DNA of 64,000 nucleotides, from assembly GCF_029961145.1 (NCBI RefSeq), contig NZ_JASBRG010000001.1:620001-684000 (forward strand), given 5' to 3'. Source of the stretch: Pinibacter soli (lineage in GTDB: Bacteria; Bacteroidota; Bacteroidia; Chitinophagales; Chitinophagaceae). Under the pieces are notes generated by a model. That model saw nothing but the letters and a program-made list of their open reading frames with translations. It searched no databases and was not told the origin of the DNA. Shown here in pieces: positions 17,273-27,186 of the stretch; the stretch's first letter is position 1, and each line of letters starts with the position of its first letter. A program made the translations under genes and the position numbers.

Positions 17273-18358
17273 TTAATTATTTGTGATCAACAAATCTTTA
17301 TATAAAGCATACTGCATGGAGGCAATTGTGTTTAGGCTGTAATGCTTGTTAACCCATTCTGAAATATTTTTTCTTTTTTCTTCCCATTCATTAGCAGAAA
17401 GCTGCTTAAGTTGATTTAAAAAGTTGGTTATTGAGTTAACATCGGTGGTTATTTTAATTGCATACCCATTTTCAAAAGCTTCAGGAAAATTACAACCATC
17501 AGTAATTACAGGTACAAGTCCTGCAGCCATTGTTTCCACAACAGATGTAGGAAAGCCTTCGCTAAAAGAAGGCAGAATATAATAACGGCATTTCGAAAAA
17601 TAAGCTTGTTTGGTTTGCTCATTCAATATGCCTATATAATGAATATTTGTAGAAGCAGCGCTTTGTAGCAAAGTTTCCATATTACTCATTTCGCCATCGT
17701 CTGGCCCAGCTATATATAAATTATATTCCGGTTTGTTATGTAGAGAAGATGCAAGCCAGGCATTAAGTAGTGGCATAAGACCTTTTTTATGATGCAAACG
17801 TGCCATAAATAAAAAATTGGTTTCACCGCTTTGAGGAAACTGAATAGCTTTGGCAAGTTTTACACCATTGGGTATTAATATTATTTTTTTATGAGGGAAC
17901 AATCTATTCAGATTGTCCATTTCGGGTTTGCCTACTGCCCGTATAACATCAGCTTTGTTTATTGCGTTTTTCTCTACAATAGAAAAATAAACCTGCTTTT
18001 TGAAGCGCTTTTGTTGCATGCTCCAAGGCTCTAGCATACCATGGGGTGTATAAATCCACGCAAACCCTTGCTTTTTTAAATACTTCCCCCATTTGGTTGG
18101 AAACTGCCAGCAACCGTGTGTTACAATTATATCATTTTTCTTATCAAAAAAACCTTCATCAATAAGTGTTTGTAATTGTTTCAAACTTGTATCCGTTGGC
18201 TTGCCTATAATACCATCCACCTCTCCCCCTTGACCATTAGGATGAATTAAAATAGAGGAAACCATCTGTTCTTGTAAATAAGCAGAGGTGTTAATAGCGG
18301 CTTTCCATATACCTATGTTAACCGGCAATATATTGTCTACGATGTGTACGATTCGCAT
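17273..18358 (-). CDS. Family 4 glycosyltransferase
   Basis: A 361-residue GT-B enzyme. The N-terminal acceptor domain starts MRIVHIVDNILP. The C-terminal donor domain has FLFMARLHHKKGLMPLL at about 190, LYIAGPDDGEM at about 220, and the E-x7-E motif as LPSFSEGFPTSVVETMAAG at about 275-290. Its start overlaps the end of the Wzy-like gene by 41 nt, so the two are translationally coupled. It is the last of seven overlapping genes running from 24706. Donor and acceptor unknown. Confidence 0.87.
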   Translation of the reverse strand: MRIVHIVDNILPVNIGIWKAAINTSAYLQEQMVSSILIHPNGQGGEVDGIIGKPTDTSLKQLQTLIDEGFFDKKNDIIVTHGCWQFPTKWGKYLKKQGFAWIYTPHGMLEPWSMQQKRFKKQVYFSIVEKNAINKADVIRAVGKPEMDNLNRLFPHKKIILIPNGVKLAKAIQFPQSGETNFLFMARLHHKKGLMPLLNAWLASSLHNKPEYNLYIAGPDDGEMSNMETLLQSAASTNIHYIGILNEQTKQAYFSKCRYYILPSFSEGFPTSVVETMAAGLVPVITDGCNFPEAFENGYAIKITTDVNSITNFLNQLKQLSANEWEEKRKNISEWVNKHYSLNTIASMQYALYKDLLITNN

Positions 18359-19661
18359 TTTGTGCTATTTTTTTTGATCGCCATTTTAAAAACCATATCG
18401 GAGCTAACATATAAACCGCATGGTCTACTTCTTGTGGAAAATACCCCCTGGTAATCCATTGAAAAGTTACAAGAGCTATAACAATATAAACCGTTAAACT
18501 AAGTTTATCTTTTACTCTACGTTTATTGGCAAATTTTCTGATTAACACCCCCCACAAAAAACATCCGATAATAATGCCAGAGCTTCCTCCAGCTATATAA
18601 AGTGCTCCATTGCTAAGTGTCGCCTCTCCCGTAAATTTACCCCATTTAGAATCATAGGCTTGAATAGTGGTTGCTAATTGAGGCGGCGGATATAGATCAT
18701 CTTTATTGGGATAAATAAAGCGAGGAACCATCCGTACAAAAGGGTATAAAAAAATGGTAGCCCCATAATCGTAGCTAGTTTCTTTTACCGGATTATCATA
18801 TAATCGATAAACAGCCATATCTGGCAAAGCACCACGTGTTTGATCGAAAACACCTTCATAATCGAAGTCAGAAGGATCATATTTCAATTTCTCATATTGT
18901 TTTGAAATCATGATATACCTATTCTCTGTAGAAAACAGAATTGCATACATCATAATAACACCAAGGAATAAACTAACAACCAGATATTTAAAATTCAGTT
19001 TATTTTTATAGAGATAAACGAAAAACAAACCGAATAAAGACAGCATAATTCTGTATCGAAAACCAAGAAGAGAAAATAGAAAAAAAGATAGCCCAATAAA
19101 AACAAGCAATTTCTTCTTGGGGAGTTCGAAAAAATAAGCAAGGACAAGAACCGTAATAAGCGAATCAGCAAAATTTTGGAGATAATAACTAGCCCCCTCC
19201 GCACCTAAACCGGCAATGCTATTACCAAGAAACAAGTCGGTAATGTTTGTGCCGCCCATAGCAAGGTTTGTCAATACAATGCCGTAAAGTCCTATAAATA
19301 AAATTGTAATCAGCTTTTCCGGATTGTTTATTTTCATTTTTGGTGGTGCCAACCAATCTGTAGAAGCAGAACCATTACGAATCCAATAACCTACAATAAA
19401 ACAAAAAACAGCTAACCAACTCATAAAAAAGCCTGTGCCATAATACTCCCAAATGTAAGTCCCTACCACATATTCGGTTCCGTGATTATAAAAATACAGA
19501 GGCGTTATCAGGCAGTAAGGAGTAAAAACTACCAAGGCCCACATATAACACAAATGCCGATTCCATCCACCCCGTTTTGCTCCTAACAAAAATCCTATAA
19601 ATAGCGTAGCTGCTAATAAAAAAGCCAATAGACCAACATTAGAATTATCTATTTTCCCCAT
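18318..19661 (-). CDS. Wzy-like O-antigen/oligosaccharide repeat-unit polymerase
   Basis: A 447-residue polytopic inner-membrane protein with about ten to twelve hydrophobic segments spread along its length and a large hydrophilic loop at about residues 235-310, rich in Tyr, Asp and Arg (PFVRMVPRFIYPNK). This layout is typical of Wzy-type polymerases, which join undecaprenyl-linked repeat units on the periplasmic face. Sequence conservation in this family is low, so the call rests on topology and on its place among glycosyltransferases. It overlaps the downstream GT4 by 41 nt and the upstream GT4 by 17 nt. Confidence 0.75.
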   Translation of the reverse strand: MGKIDNSNVGLLAFLLAATLFIGFLLGAKRGGWNRHLCYMWALVVFTPYCLITPLYFYNHGTEYVVGTYIWEYYGTGFFMSWLAVFCFIVGYWIRNGSASTDWLAPPKMKINNPEKLITILFIGLYGIVLTNLAMGGTNITDLFLGNSIAGLGAEGASYYLQNFADSLITVLVLAYFFELPKKKLLVFIGLSFFLFSLLGFRYRIMLSLFGLFFVYLYKNKLNFKYLVVSLFLGVIMMYAILFSTENRYIMISKQYEKLKYDPSDFDYEGVFDQTRGALPDMAVYRLYDNPVKETSYDYGATIFLYPFVRMVPRFIYPNKDDLYPPPQLATTIQAYDSKWGKFTGEATLSNGALYIAGGSSGIIIGCFLWGVLIRKFANKRRVKDKLSLTVYIVIALVTFQWITRGYFPQEVDHAVYMLAPIWFLKWRSKKIAQNANRTHRRQYIAG

Positions 19662-20784
19662 ACAACATTACAATTTTGAGAGCCATCGCTTCGCTGGAAA
19701 TGAAACCGCTTTCTGTTAAAGCGTTTTCCCTTATAGTAGTTCTTAAAATATCATCTTTCAGCAACAATTGAATTTTTTTACTAAAGCCTTCAACATCATC
19801 TGCATCACATAATAAAGCATTTTCTCCATCTCGTAACAGGTCGTAGGCTGCACCAACAGACTTACTGCATATAATTGCATTCCCTGCAGACATAGCCTCA
19901 TTAACTACCAATGCCCATCCATCGTAACGACTAGCAAATACAAACATATCAGCTATTCTAAAATAGTATGGCACTTCATCCTTCTCTCTAAACCCTAATA
20001 ATACAATACGAGGATCGGGACCTATTAACTGTAATAACGCCTGCTTTTCAGCTCCTTCTCCTATTATCAGTAGTTTCACCGGAATGTTAGCAGGTAATAA
20101 TTGTACAGCTTTTATCAAAGTATCCATTCCTTTACGTTCAATCAACGAACCCGAACTTAACAATACAATTTCATTATTTGGTGCATACAACGTTTTCAAC
20201 GCCCGCAGCTTTATCTGGTCAATATGGCTATCATCAAATAAATGGTGATTGATATTATAAGGTACGTTAATGATGGGTTGCTGGTAATCATATGCCATAT
20301 AGCCTTCCGCAGCTCTCCTTCCTATCGCCAATAACCCGTTGGTGTATTTTTTCACCGGGCCCAACAAAAATGTTTTAGCCCTTTTTTTTATTGTATTGAA
20401 AACGGGAAAAACTGGCTCTCCCCAAAAATAAACCTTAGCTCCAGCCTGCTTACTATACTTCATAGCCAGCACCACGTTAGGGCTCCAGTAAGTGCCATTT
20501 ACAATCACCATTTCTGCCTTTGATTCCAACGCAACTTGCTTAATGGAGTTACTATAGTGCACCGAAGGAACTTTCTGCTGAATCAACTTCGCAAGCAAAT
20601 TATTTTTCAGCACTGTTACCGAATATCCATTGGCGTTAGTGCTCAAATTCCATTGCCTGTCCTGCTCTCTTGCAGTAAAATAAACTACATGCAAATTAAA
20701 ATGCTCTTTTAACGCATCAAAAAAATCCAGCTGGTATGGCGTGGGCATATTGGTATAAAAGTAAAGCAGGGGTAGTTGATTCAT
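19645..20784 (-). CDS. Family 4 glycosyltransferase
   Basis: A 379-residue GT-B glycosyltransferase. The N-terminus (LLYFYTNMPTPYQLDFFDAL) is typical of the WbnK/WfgS-like GT4 subgroup. The donor domain has LLSSGSLIERKGMDTLI at about 205, LLIIGEGAEKQAL at about 235, and FVFASRYDGWALVVNEAMSAG at about 285-305 (E-x7-E region, with W and A in place of the usual GFG). It shares one base with the upstream gene (stop and start meet at 20784) and overlaps the polymerase gene downstream, so expression is coupled. Confidence 0.87.
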   Translation of the reverse strand: MNQLPLLYFYTNMPTPYQLDFFDALKEHFNLHVVYFTAREQDRQWNLSTNANGYSVTVLKNNLLAKLIQQKVPSVHYSNSIKQVALESKAEMVIVNGTYWSPNVVLAMKYSKQAGAKVYFWGEPVFPVFNTIKKRAKTFLLGPVKKYTNGLLAIGRRAAEGYMAYDYQQPIINVPYNINHHLFDDSHIDQIKLRALKTLYAPNNEIVLLSSGSLIERKGMDTLIKAVQLLPANIPVKLLIIGEGAEKQALLQLIGPDPRIVLLGFREKDEVPYYFRIADMFVFASRYDGWALVVNEAMSAGNAIICSKSVGAAYDLLRDGENALLCDADDVEGFSKKIQLLLKDDILRTTIRENALTESGFISSEAMALKIVMLYGENR

Positions 20785-22016
20785 TATACAAAAAACTGTT
20801 GTAGGAATTGATATAGATTATTCTCATAGCTATCCCAGGTATATTGTAGCGCCGTATTTCTAGCACTCAATCGCATTTGTTGAAATTGGAAATCATCCAT
20901 ATTTCTAACACGTGTAATGGCTTTTCCTATTGCATCGGCATCTCTTATTGGTACAAGAAATCCGTTTTCTTCATTACGAATCACCTCGGTAGCATTGGTA
21001 TTTGGTGTGGTAATAACAGGCAGGCCTGCACCCATTGCTTCTACCGTAACCAGCCCAAAACCTTCTAACAAGCTGGGAAATGCCAACACATCATATTTGC
21101 CATATAACTGGAACAAAGCATTTTGTGAGACACCTTGTTGATATTGAAAACGGCCTTTATGTTGCCAAAAAGCCTTACCACTTCCTGTTATATTACCAAT
21201 AACATGTAGCTCCACATCTTTTTTATCGAATTGTGAGAATGCATCCAACAAATACTTCATCCCCTTACGCTGTGTAATACGGCCCGCATACAACACTCGT
21301 AACGGCCGATTCGACAACTTCTCAGTTTCCGGCACAAATTGAATTTTTGAAGCATCAAAACCTAATGGCAACACTTCTACTTTTGCTGCATCTACACCAT
21401 CATCTGTAAGTGTTTTTTTTAGGAAAGAAGAAATAGCGATCACCTTATCTGCCACTAATGGCTCTTCTATCAACCGCTTTTCATATGGTGCCGGGAAATG
21501 CCCAAAATCAAAGCTATCGGCCCATTCCGGTTGCAACTTCGCTTCTTCCGACAATATACGTTTGGCAGTAGGCAGATGCGCGATGGTCATTTCGCATATG
21601 ACCAACTTGTTATGTTGTTTAGCCGCTTTCAACGATTGTAAACAACTTCCCTGGAAACCCCAAAAAGCATCATATCCTTTTAGTTTCACCAATTTCCTAC
21701 TAAGGCGCCGATCGAACTTTTCATCCCTATCTATTACCATCTGGCTCACTGCCTGCGATGTGGCCTGCAACCTCCTGGCCACTTGTTCCCTTACCTCATA
21801 TTTCCAGGCAGATGAAACAGCATTAGAAGGAAGCCCATCAATAAACCTTCTCGACAAAAGGTCGAACCTGGTATGCGAAGCAAGCTTTTGAAGAACCGGA
21901 TTTTTTAAATAAGAACTTGTATAGAACTTCTTCAAAAATCCTAACCGGTAAAGTGAACGGGCAACATAGTAAGAATGTTGTTTGCCCGAATGGGACAGAA
22001 TTATTTTCTTATTCAA
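20784..22016 (-). CDS. Family 4 glycosyltransferase (TTG start)
   Basis: A 410-residue GT-B glycosyltransferase. Donor-site features are LRVLYAGRITQRKGMKYLL at about 230-248, LHVIGNITGSG at about 265, and LAFPSLLEGFGLVTVEAMGAG at about 305-325 (intact E-x7-E). The only start that fits is TTG at 22016, read from within the last codons of the upstream acyltransferase (8-nt overlap); the N-terminal KKIILSHSGKQHSYYVAR is typical, so a later start is unlikely. Translation probably depends on coupling to the upstream gene. Confidence 0.86.
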   Translation of the reverse strand: MNKKIILSHSGKQHSYYVARSLYRLGFLKKFYTSSYLKNPVLQKLASHTRFDLLSRRFIDGLPSNAVSSAWKYEVREQVARRLQATSQAVSQMVIDRDEKFDRRLSRKLVKLKGYDAFWGFQGSCLQSLKAAKQHNKLVICEMTIAHLPTAKRILSEEAKLQPEWADSFDFGHFPAPYEKRLIEEPLVADKVIAISSFLKKTLTDDGVDAAKVEVLPLGFDASKIQFVPETEKLSNRPLRVLYAGRITQRKGMKYLLDAFSQFDKKDVELHVIGNITGSGKAFWQHKGRFQYQQGVSQNALFQLYGKYDVLAFPSLLEGFGLVTVEAMGAGLPVITTPNTNATEVIRNEENGFLVPIRDADAIGKAITRVRNMDDFQFQQMRLSARNTALQYTWDSYENNLYQFLQQFFV

Positions 22017-22548
22017 AATAAGGTGTAAACTTTAGCTGATATGAAAGTTCATTGTTACGAAAACGAATATGCTTAGCGGGGTTGCCTGCTACTACTTCTT
22101 TTACTTGTACAGGTTTGATAACAACCGATGCGGAAGCAATAACAGCTCCATCACCTATAACCGCCTTAGGCAATATAGTAACCCCAGATGCGATCCACAC
22201 ATGATGGCCTATCTGTACATCCCCTCCATACAATGCATGGTTGGGCGAATCAGGATCATGGCCCAACGTCCATATACGTGTGTAAGGTCCTATATCGGTA
22301 TTATGTGCAATAACAATACGGTATTGACGACAATCCAGCAAGCAATGTTGATTAATAACTACATTCGGTCCTATCTCTATCTTCCAGAAATTAAGAATCC
22401 GTGTATGCATAAGAATAACTGCATGCCGGTCAATTTTATTATTGAACAAACGCAAAAAGCCCTTCCTTACAGCATGTATAGGCACATGAGTAATTACATC
22501 ATTGTATAAAAAATTCAGGAACGCACCTCCAACCAATCGAATGTTCAT
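22009..22548 (-). CDS. Hexapeptide-repeat acyltransferase
   Basis: A 179-residue left-handed beta-helix acetyltransferase of the serine/maltose O-acetyltransferase kind. Hexapeptide turns run from about residue 60 to 165 (IGPNVVINQHCLLDC, IGHHVWIASGVTILPKAVIGDGAVI, VVAGNPAKHIRFR). The catalytic His is probably in WTLGHDPDSPNHALYGG at about 95-110. It overlaps both neighbours, by 4 nt with the upstream GT and 8 nt with the downstream GT4. It likely O-acetylates one residue of the repeat unit. Confidence 0.85.
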   Translation of the reverse strand: MNIRLVGGAFLNFLYNDVITHVPIHAVRKGFLRLFNNKIDRHAVILMHTRILNFWKIEIGPNVVINQHCLLDCRQYRIVIAHNTDIGPYTRIWTLGHDPDSPNHALYGGDVQIGHHVWIASGVTILPKAVIGDGAVIASASVVIKPVQVKEVVAGNPAKHIRFRNNELSYQLKFTPYFE

Positions 22549-23684
22549 GATCTAAAAGATTGAAATGTTTTCAGGACAATCGCAACATGATTATCCCAAC
22601 TGCTATACTCTATATATCGATCCCAATGCTCATTCAAAGTTGCATCATTGGCCTGCATGGATTCATAAATGGCCGATACAAATTTGTCACGGTCATTCAG
22701 TGGAACAATATTACCAAGTTCAAAATTGGCTACAGTTTGTTTCAATGCCGAGCTGGTATCGCTTACCACAAGCTTCTTTTTATATGGTGCGATTACATTT
22801 AACACACCACTTTGCGATTGAAAGCTCGATTTATAATACAACAGAATAATATCACAAGCTTCAATAGCCGCAGCAAATGCTTCATCACTTAAAAATTGCT
22901 GATGCCAGATAATATCGTCATCCACTCCCAAAGCAGTTATCTGCTTCCTATACGCTTCAATAGGAACAGCTGTACTAGCTGGCTTTCCTGCCACAAGCAA
23001 TTTTATATTGTTAAGGCTTGGCATTGCATCAATCACTTCCTTATAATTCTTTTCATCTCTGATATTGCCAATGATACCCATCATTATGCGACCTTGTTTT
23101 TCCTGTAAAAGCTTATCATAGAACACCCTGTCTTTTTCATGAACAGGATAAATTCCGTGTGGCACAACGGCCTTTACCTTGCAATTAGCATAATAGGTTT
23201 TATCAGGAAGATATTCATGGTAGAATGCCATATCCATAACTTCCATTACCTTTTTCATTGTAGCAGCAGATAAACTTTTTACGGGCAAATATTTATCCCG
23301 GTCAGGATCATGAAGAATAATAGCAAAATGATGTGTACGCTTAAGTTTTTTAAATAAAGGAACCCAAAAAAAGGAACTAAGCTGGTCAAAATCATTCATT
23401 ATTACCAGGCTTGCTTTTTCACGTTTCAAAAAACGATAAAGACGCAAAGGATTAATAATACTTCTGTACAGGAAATGTAACTTTCTTATCAAGCTGTTGG
23501 CCGAAGAAATCACATCCCTCATCAACACCTTCCTCACTTCGTCACTGGCAGCAATAGAAGCATTTTCAGGCATTAACATTGTTACATTTGTCACTAATGC
23601 ATTATTCTTATAAGCAGTATGCAAAGCCTTTGCATACTCATAGTTTCCCCCAAAACTATTGATGTTGTATAACACTACCCTCAT
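22545..23684 (-). CDS. Glycosyltransferase (GT4-like)
   Basis: A 379-residue GT-B type protein. The N-terminus VVLYNINSFGGNYEYAKAL has the glycine-containing acceptor loop. The C-terminal half has IMMGIIGNIRDEKNYKEVI at about 205, LLVAGKPAS at about 230, and a donor site DIILLYYKSSFQSQSGVLNVI at about 285 in place of the usual EGFG motif, so the family match is looser than for its neighbours. It overlaps upstream and downstream genes by 4 nt each (ATGA), indicating coupled translation. Substrates unknown. Confidence 0.78.
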   Translation of the reverse strand: MRVVLYNINSFGGNYEYAKALHTAYKNNALVTNVTMLMPENASIAASDEVRKVLMRDVISSANSLIRKLHFLYRSIINPLRLYRFLKREKASLVIMNDFDQLSSFFWVPLFKKLKRTHHFAIILHDPDRDKYLPVKSLSAATMKKVMEVMDMAFYHEYLPDKTYYANCKVKAVVPHGIYPVHEKDRVFYDKLLQEKQGRIMMGIIGNIRDEKNYKEVIDAMPSLNNIKLLVAGKPASTAVPIEAYRKQITALGVDDDIIWHQQFLSDEAFAAAIEACDIILLYYKSSFQSQSGVLNVIAPYKKKLVVSDTSSALKQTVANFELGNIVPLNDRDKFVSAIYESMQANDATLNEHWDRYIEYSSWDNHVAIVLKTFQSFRS

Positions 23685-24706
23685 TGTGCCAATCGCTGCT
23701 GCAATGCCGCTGCTGCTTGTTTTTGTGCGTCATTTGATTTAAAATATCCTTTGCAATAACCTTTTATATAGCTCCTGCGTGTTTGTTCCAGCAATATATA
23801 TCCATATAAAAAAACTCTCCATCCATACTTATAATCCAGGCGTATCCAATTACGGGTGTAAGAAACATACGACCGCAAGCCCGGCAATAACAATACACTT
23901 AAGAATAGTGAATACCCTGGTAGTATATTCATTGCAATAAGAACAGGCAAAACAATAAGGCTGATGAAGAACAAATAGCGCATACTCATTTCAATAGTAG
24001 TAGACAACACGCTGCGCTGGTTCACACGGGCCTCGCCATCCCCTAAACCATAACGAAAAGCCTCCTTAATATATCCGTTCGCTTGGGTATGCCTTCCCCA
24101 ATAAACAAACGGTTTATCTACTATAAATATTTTATACTGGTGGGCTTTGATCTCCTTTCCAAAAACCAGGTCATCTGCTGCGAGCGTCAACCACTCGCAA
24201 TAACCACCAATAGTCGTAAAAACTTCTTTATAATAGGCAATAGAACGAGACGATGGAATGAACCAGTCGGCATGTACATCTACCTGGTAGCCTGAAGAAA
24301 GCAGGTAGGCCGCTTTAGCAGCTGTTGTTTGAATGTCTTGTTCTACCACCGCAAAAGCTCCGCCAACAACTTTTACAGTTGGATCGGCAAATGGCTGCAT
24401 TAAACTCTCCAGCCATTGTGGGTGGAATCGGCAACCAAAATCTGTACTTGCTATCAAATCGTATTGGGCGGCTCTGATTGCCATATTCCTTCCTTCGGCT
24501 ACATTACAACGTTGCTTTTGCAAAATGACGATAGGTACAACCGATCTTGCCTTCCACGCAAGCAGCATTTCATATGTACCATCAGTAGACCCTGCATCTG
24601 TAATGATAATCTCAGACGGTTGCAAAGTTTGAGCCTGCAGGTCTTGTATGGTTTGTTCCAGCCTTTTGGCTTCATTGAAAACAGTAGATACTAAAGTGAA
24701 TCGCAT
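23681..24706 (-). CDS. Family 2 glycosyltransferase with C-terminal membrane segments
   Basis: A 341-residue GT-A enzyme. It has FTLVSTVFNEAKRLEQ, IIITDAGSTDGTYEML at about 35-48, the metal-site region ASTDFGCRFHP at about 90, and a QANGYIKEAFRYGLGDGEA segment at about 215. One or two hydrophobic stretches follow at about 245-285 (YLFFISLIVLPVLIAMNIL), which anchor it to the inner membrane. First gene of the chain of seven overlapping genes that ends at 17273. It resembles membrane-tethered GT2 enzymes that extend lipid-linked glycans. Confidence 0.83.
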   Translation of the reverse strand: MRFTLVSTVFNEAKRLEQTIQDLQAQTLQPSEIIITDAGSTDGTYEMLLAWKARSVVPIVILQKQRCNVAEGRNMAIRAAQYDLIASTDFGCRFHPQWLESLMQPFADPTVKVVGGAFAVVEQDIQTTAAKAAYLLSSGYQVDVHADWFIPSSRSIAYYKEVFTTIGGYCEWLTLAADDLVFGKEIKAHQYKIFIVDKPFVYWGRHTQANGYIKEAFRYGLGDGEARVNQRSVLSTTIEMSMRYLFFISLIVLPVLIAMNILPGYSLFLSVLLLPGLRSYVSYTRNWIRLDYKYGWRVFLYGYILLEQTRRSYIKGYCKGYFKSNDAQKQAAAALQQRLAQ

Positions 24707-24914
24707 AAATGCTTATAGTTGAAACTAAGTATGTTTTATTAAAGCTGGCTGTACTGATTTAATCGAAGTAGCCGAATCTATTTAATTTTAAAAAGGATTT
24801 TCAAAACAATAATAACTCAATCTTGCAATAATGTAAGACAATCCGGATTCGAATACTTCATCCTTTTCTGCAACGAACAACCAACAATCTCATAGTGATA
24901 ATGCAACTGCAGCA

Positions 24915-25769
24915 TTATCCATTTTTTTGCAACCAAATGCTACCCCCTCCTCCAAAACCGGAGATAGACACCGAAGGTTTGTTTGCCCAATAACTGTTCA
25001 TCAACAATATGCTATAGGCATTATTATACATTAGAAAAGCTCGTAACAAATAGGCTTCATTCCAGTACATACCTTTTTTTATCCATTCTTCCGGATATTC
25101 AAAAGGATATGTAATATCATGAAAATGAACCAGTACCCCTTTTTTTAGTAAAGGAATAATATTGAAAAGTATATGATTAAGATCCGAGCCTACCTTAGAA
25201 ACATGGCTTGAATCTATAAAAAGAATATCGTTAGCCTGAAGGCTTGAAAATATTTCAAGAGGGACTTCCTGCACCATTTTTTCTATGAGCGTAATGTTGG
25301 CAGGTCGGCTACCTCCTTTTCCGATCAGGCTATTTAAACGATCCGGAAAAGGCTCAATAAAATTCATGTTTATAGCTCCATTAAAAAAACGGTCATTCAC
25401 ATCCATCATCAAGGCAGATGAAAATCCAGACCCTATCTCAACGATCTTTTTTGGAGAAAATTTTCGCATGATGCCATACAATACGTAAGCATCCGAATAA
25501 TTAAAATAATTATTATTACTAAAATATCGATGGCGGCCATCGGTATCTACCGGCCAGTCAAAACCCTCATAAAAAGAAGCTAGCGTTTCTAAAAGCTCTT
25601 GTTGCTCCTTTAGATTCAAGTCGATGCCTGCAGGGGTTGCTGATGTAAAAATTCGTTCGCTGTTATTCGTTACTTCTTTTAGATTAGGGATAGTACTGTA
25701 AAAATGCCCGGGCTTATAAAGGCCTTTGTACAATTGCCACCTTACTATATCTTTTATTTTCTTTATCAT
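24915..25769 (-). CDS. SAM-dependent class I methyltransferase (Methyltransf_24-like)
   Basis: A 284-residue protein with the class I methyltransferase core: motif I IVEIGSGFSSALMM at about residues 115-128, an acidic second-strand residue (MNFIEPFPDRLN) at about 140-150, and ILFIDSSHVSKVGSDLNHI at about 185-200 carrying the Asp-Ser-Ser-His stretch common in sugar and peptide O-methyltransferases of capsule loci. It probably methylates a sugar hydroxyl or terminates chains. It stands apart, with 208 bp downstream and 145 bp upstream free of genes. Confidence 0.75.
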   Translation of the reverse strand: MIKKIKDIVRWQLYKGLYKPGHFYSTIPNLKEVTNNSERIFTSATPAGIDLNLKEQQELLETLASFYEGFDWPVDTDGRHRYFSNNNYFNYSDAYVLYGIMRKFSPKKIVEIGSGFSSALMMDVNDRFFNGAINMNFIEPFPDRLNSLIGKGGSRPANITLIEKMVQEVPLEIFSSLQANDILFIDSSHVSKVGSDLNHILFNIIPLLKKGVLVHFHDITYPFEYPEEWIKKGMYWNEAYLLRAFLMYNNAYSILLMNSYWANKPSVSISGFGGGGSIWLQKNG

Positions 25770-25914
25770 TATATTTTTTTAAATATTATAGTTTCTCTTG
25801 GTAATAAAACAGGAAAGGATGATGAACCTAATCTTTTCAAGAATTAAATACTAAGTTGGTTAATGACAGTAGTATGCAAGAATATTTTTTTTCAACGAAT
25901 TATTAATATATAAT

Positions 25915-27186
25915 CTACTTATTCTTACCTAAAATAACATCATTCAATGCAAACGCCGCTTCAACAGCCTTGTCCATATTATAATATTCCCACTCGGCAA
26001 AACGGCCAAGCAGGTAAATACCTTCTGCTGCCAATACTTTTTTTGCAGCAGCTATTTCAGGTCTTGTGCGATGGTCCTGTATCACATAAGAATTAGGTTC
26101 ATAGTTATGCGCAAGCGGACTAAGATGACCAGGCAACTGGCCAATTACAGCACACATTTCCTCGTAATCAACCTTACCGGAAAACTCTACCACGCAGGTT
26201 TTACGTTGACTGCCCCTGTTATTGGTATCACTAAAGTTGCCGGTATAAATAATACGGTGTGCTTTAATGGACGGATCGGGCAGGTATAACCATGAAATAT
26301 CATTGTCATCGGTTTCGCAAAACAAGTTAGAAGTACCATTAGATCGCAACTGTTCAATATAAGACACATCAACAATACCCGATTGCACCAATAGTTGTTT
26401 GCCGCTTAATGGCAACTGCCTGATATCGCCACAATAAACAATTTTATCAAATCCACTTTCCCCTGCAATTATATAACTGCCATCGGCTTGTTTTTTCCAA
26501 TCATTGACAGCACACCCGGTTCTAATATCCAAGCCCTCACTCAACCGATCAACTATAAACTGCGAGCCATTTTCTTTAGGATAATAAAAATGCGCATGCA
26601 CCATGGCACTTTCTTCTTCACGCACAATATTCGATTGCATTACCTCCGTAAGATTGGGCATCGGCAATTTTCCTTCCAGCCATTCCATCGCCACTTTACT
26701 CAGATCGGCCCGCCATATTTTTTCGTTATAAGGACCAAAATAATATTCGTATAAAGTAGCGCCGAAGGTCGATTGCAAAAACTCACCAAAGTCGCCATAT
26801 TCAAATGGCGATGCTTTGCGTGAAGGCTGCAATGCAATCAGCTCAGTAATAATTTTCTTCGCCACTGTTGGCGGCAACTGGTACAAATAGTTTTCAATAG
26901 GATAACCAATAAACTGCCCTTCCATCCATATCTTGGCCTTACGCTTTGCTTGTATAAATTCATTTTCTTTATCAAAAAAAGACCAAAACCAATCCAGCAC
27001 TTGTTGATTACGTGAGTTAAAAACATGCCCCCCTACTTTATGAAACAGGCAATCCTGCACACGTTCACATTGTATCAGCCCTCCCTTGGTAGCCCTTTTT
27101 TCAAATAGCACCACTTCATGGCTGCCCTTCAACATATTGGCCATACTAATACCTGAAATACCTGTGCCTATAATTGCAATTTTCAT
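25915..27186 (-). CDS. UDP-galactopyranose mutase-like flavoprotein
   Basis: A 423-residue FAD-binding protein. It has the N-terminal dinucleotide motif IGTGISGISMANML (about 5-18), FEKRATKGGL closing the FAD site, HKVGGHVFNS at about 49-58 in the position of the UGM KYGAHIFH motif, and a C-terminal LLGRFAEWEYYNMDKAVEAA that matches the FAD-binding GGRLAEYKYYDM end of UGM. UGM makes UDP-galactofuranose from UDP-galactopyranose. Sequence differs enough from classical Glf that a related NDP-sugar mutase or another oxidoreductase is possible. It stands between GT2 genes and a methyltransferase. Confidence 0.7.
   Translation of the reverse strand: MKIAIIGTGISGISMANMLKGSHEVVLFEKRATKGGLIQCERVQDCLFHKVGGHVFNSRNQQVLDWFWSFFDKENEFIQAKRKAKIWMEGQFIGYPIENYLYQLPPTVAKKIITELIALQPSRKASPFEYGDFGEFLQSTFGATLYEYYFGPYNEKIWRADLSKVAMEWLEGKLPMPNLTEVMQSNIVREEESAMVHAHFYYPKENGSQFIVDRLSEGLDIRTGCAVNDWKKQADGSYIIAGESGFDKIVYCGDIRQLPLSGKQLLVQSGIVDVSYIEQLRSNGTSNLFCETDDNDISWLYLPDPSIKAHRIIYTGNFSDTNNRGSQRKTCVVEFSGKVDYEEMCAVIGQLPGHLSPLAHNYEPNSYVIQDHRTRPEIAAAKKVLAAEGIYLLGRFAEWEYYNMDKAVEAAFALNDVILGKNK

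Noticed and set aside
24845-24865. T-loop-like GGATTCGAATAC suggesting a tRNA
   Set aside because: No acceptor, D-arm or anticodon stem can be placed around it.
25915-27186. Protoporphyrinogen oxidase (HemG/HemY-type) for the haem pathway
   Set aside because: The FAD motif fits the broad family, but the HKVGGHVF segment and the RFAEWEYYNM end match UGM-type proteins, and the gene sits inside the capsule locus.
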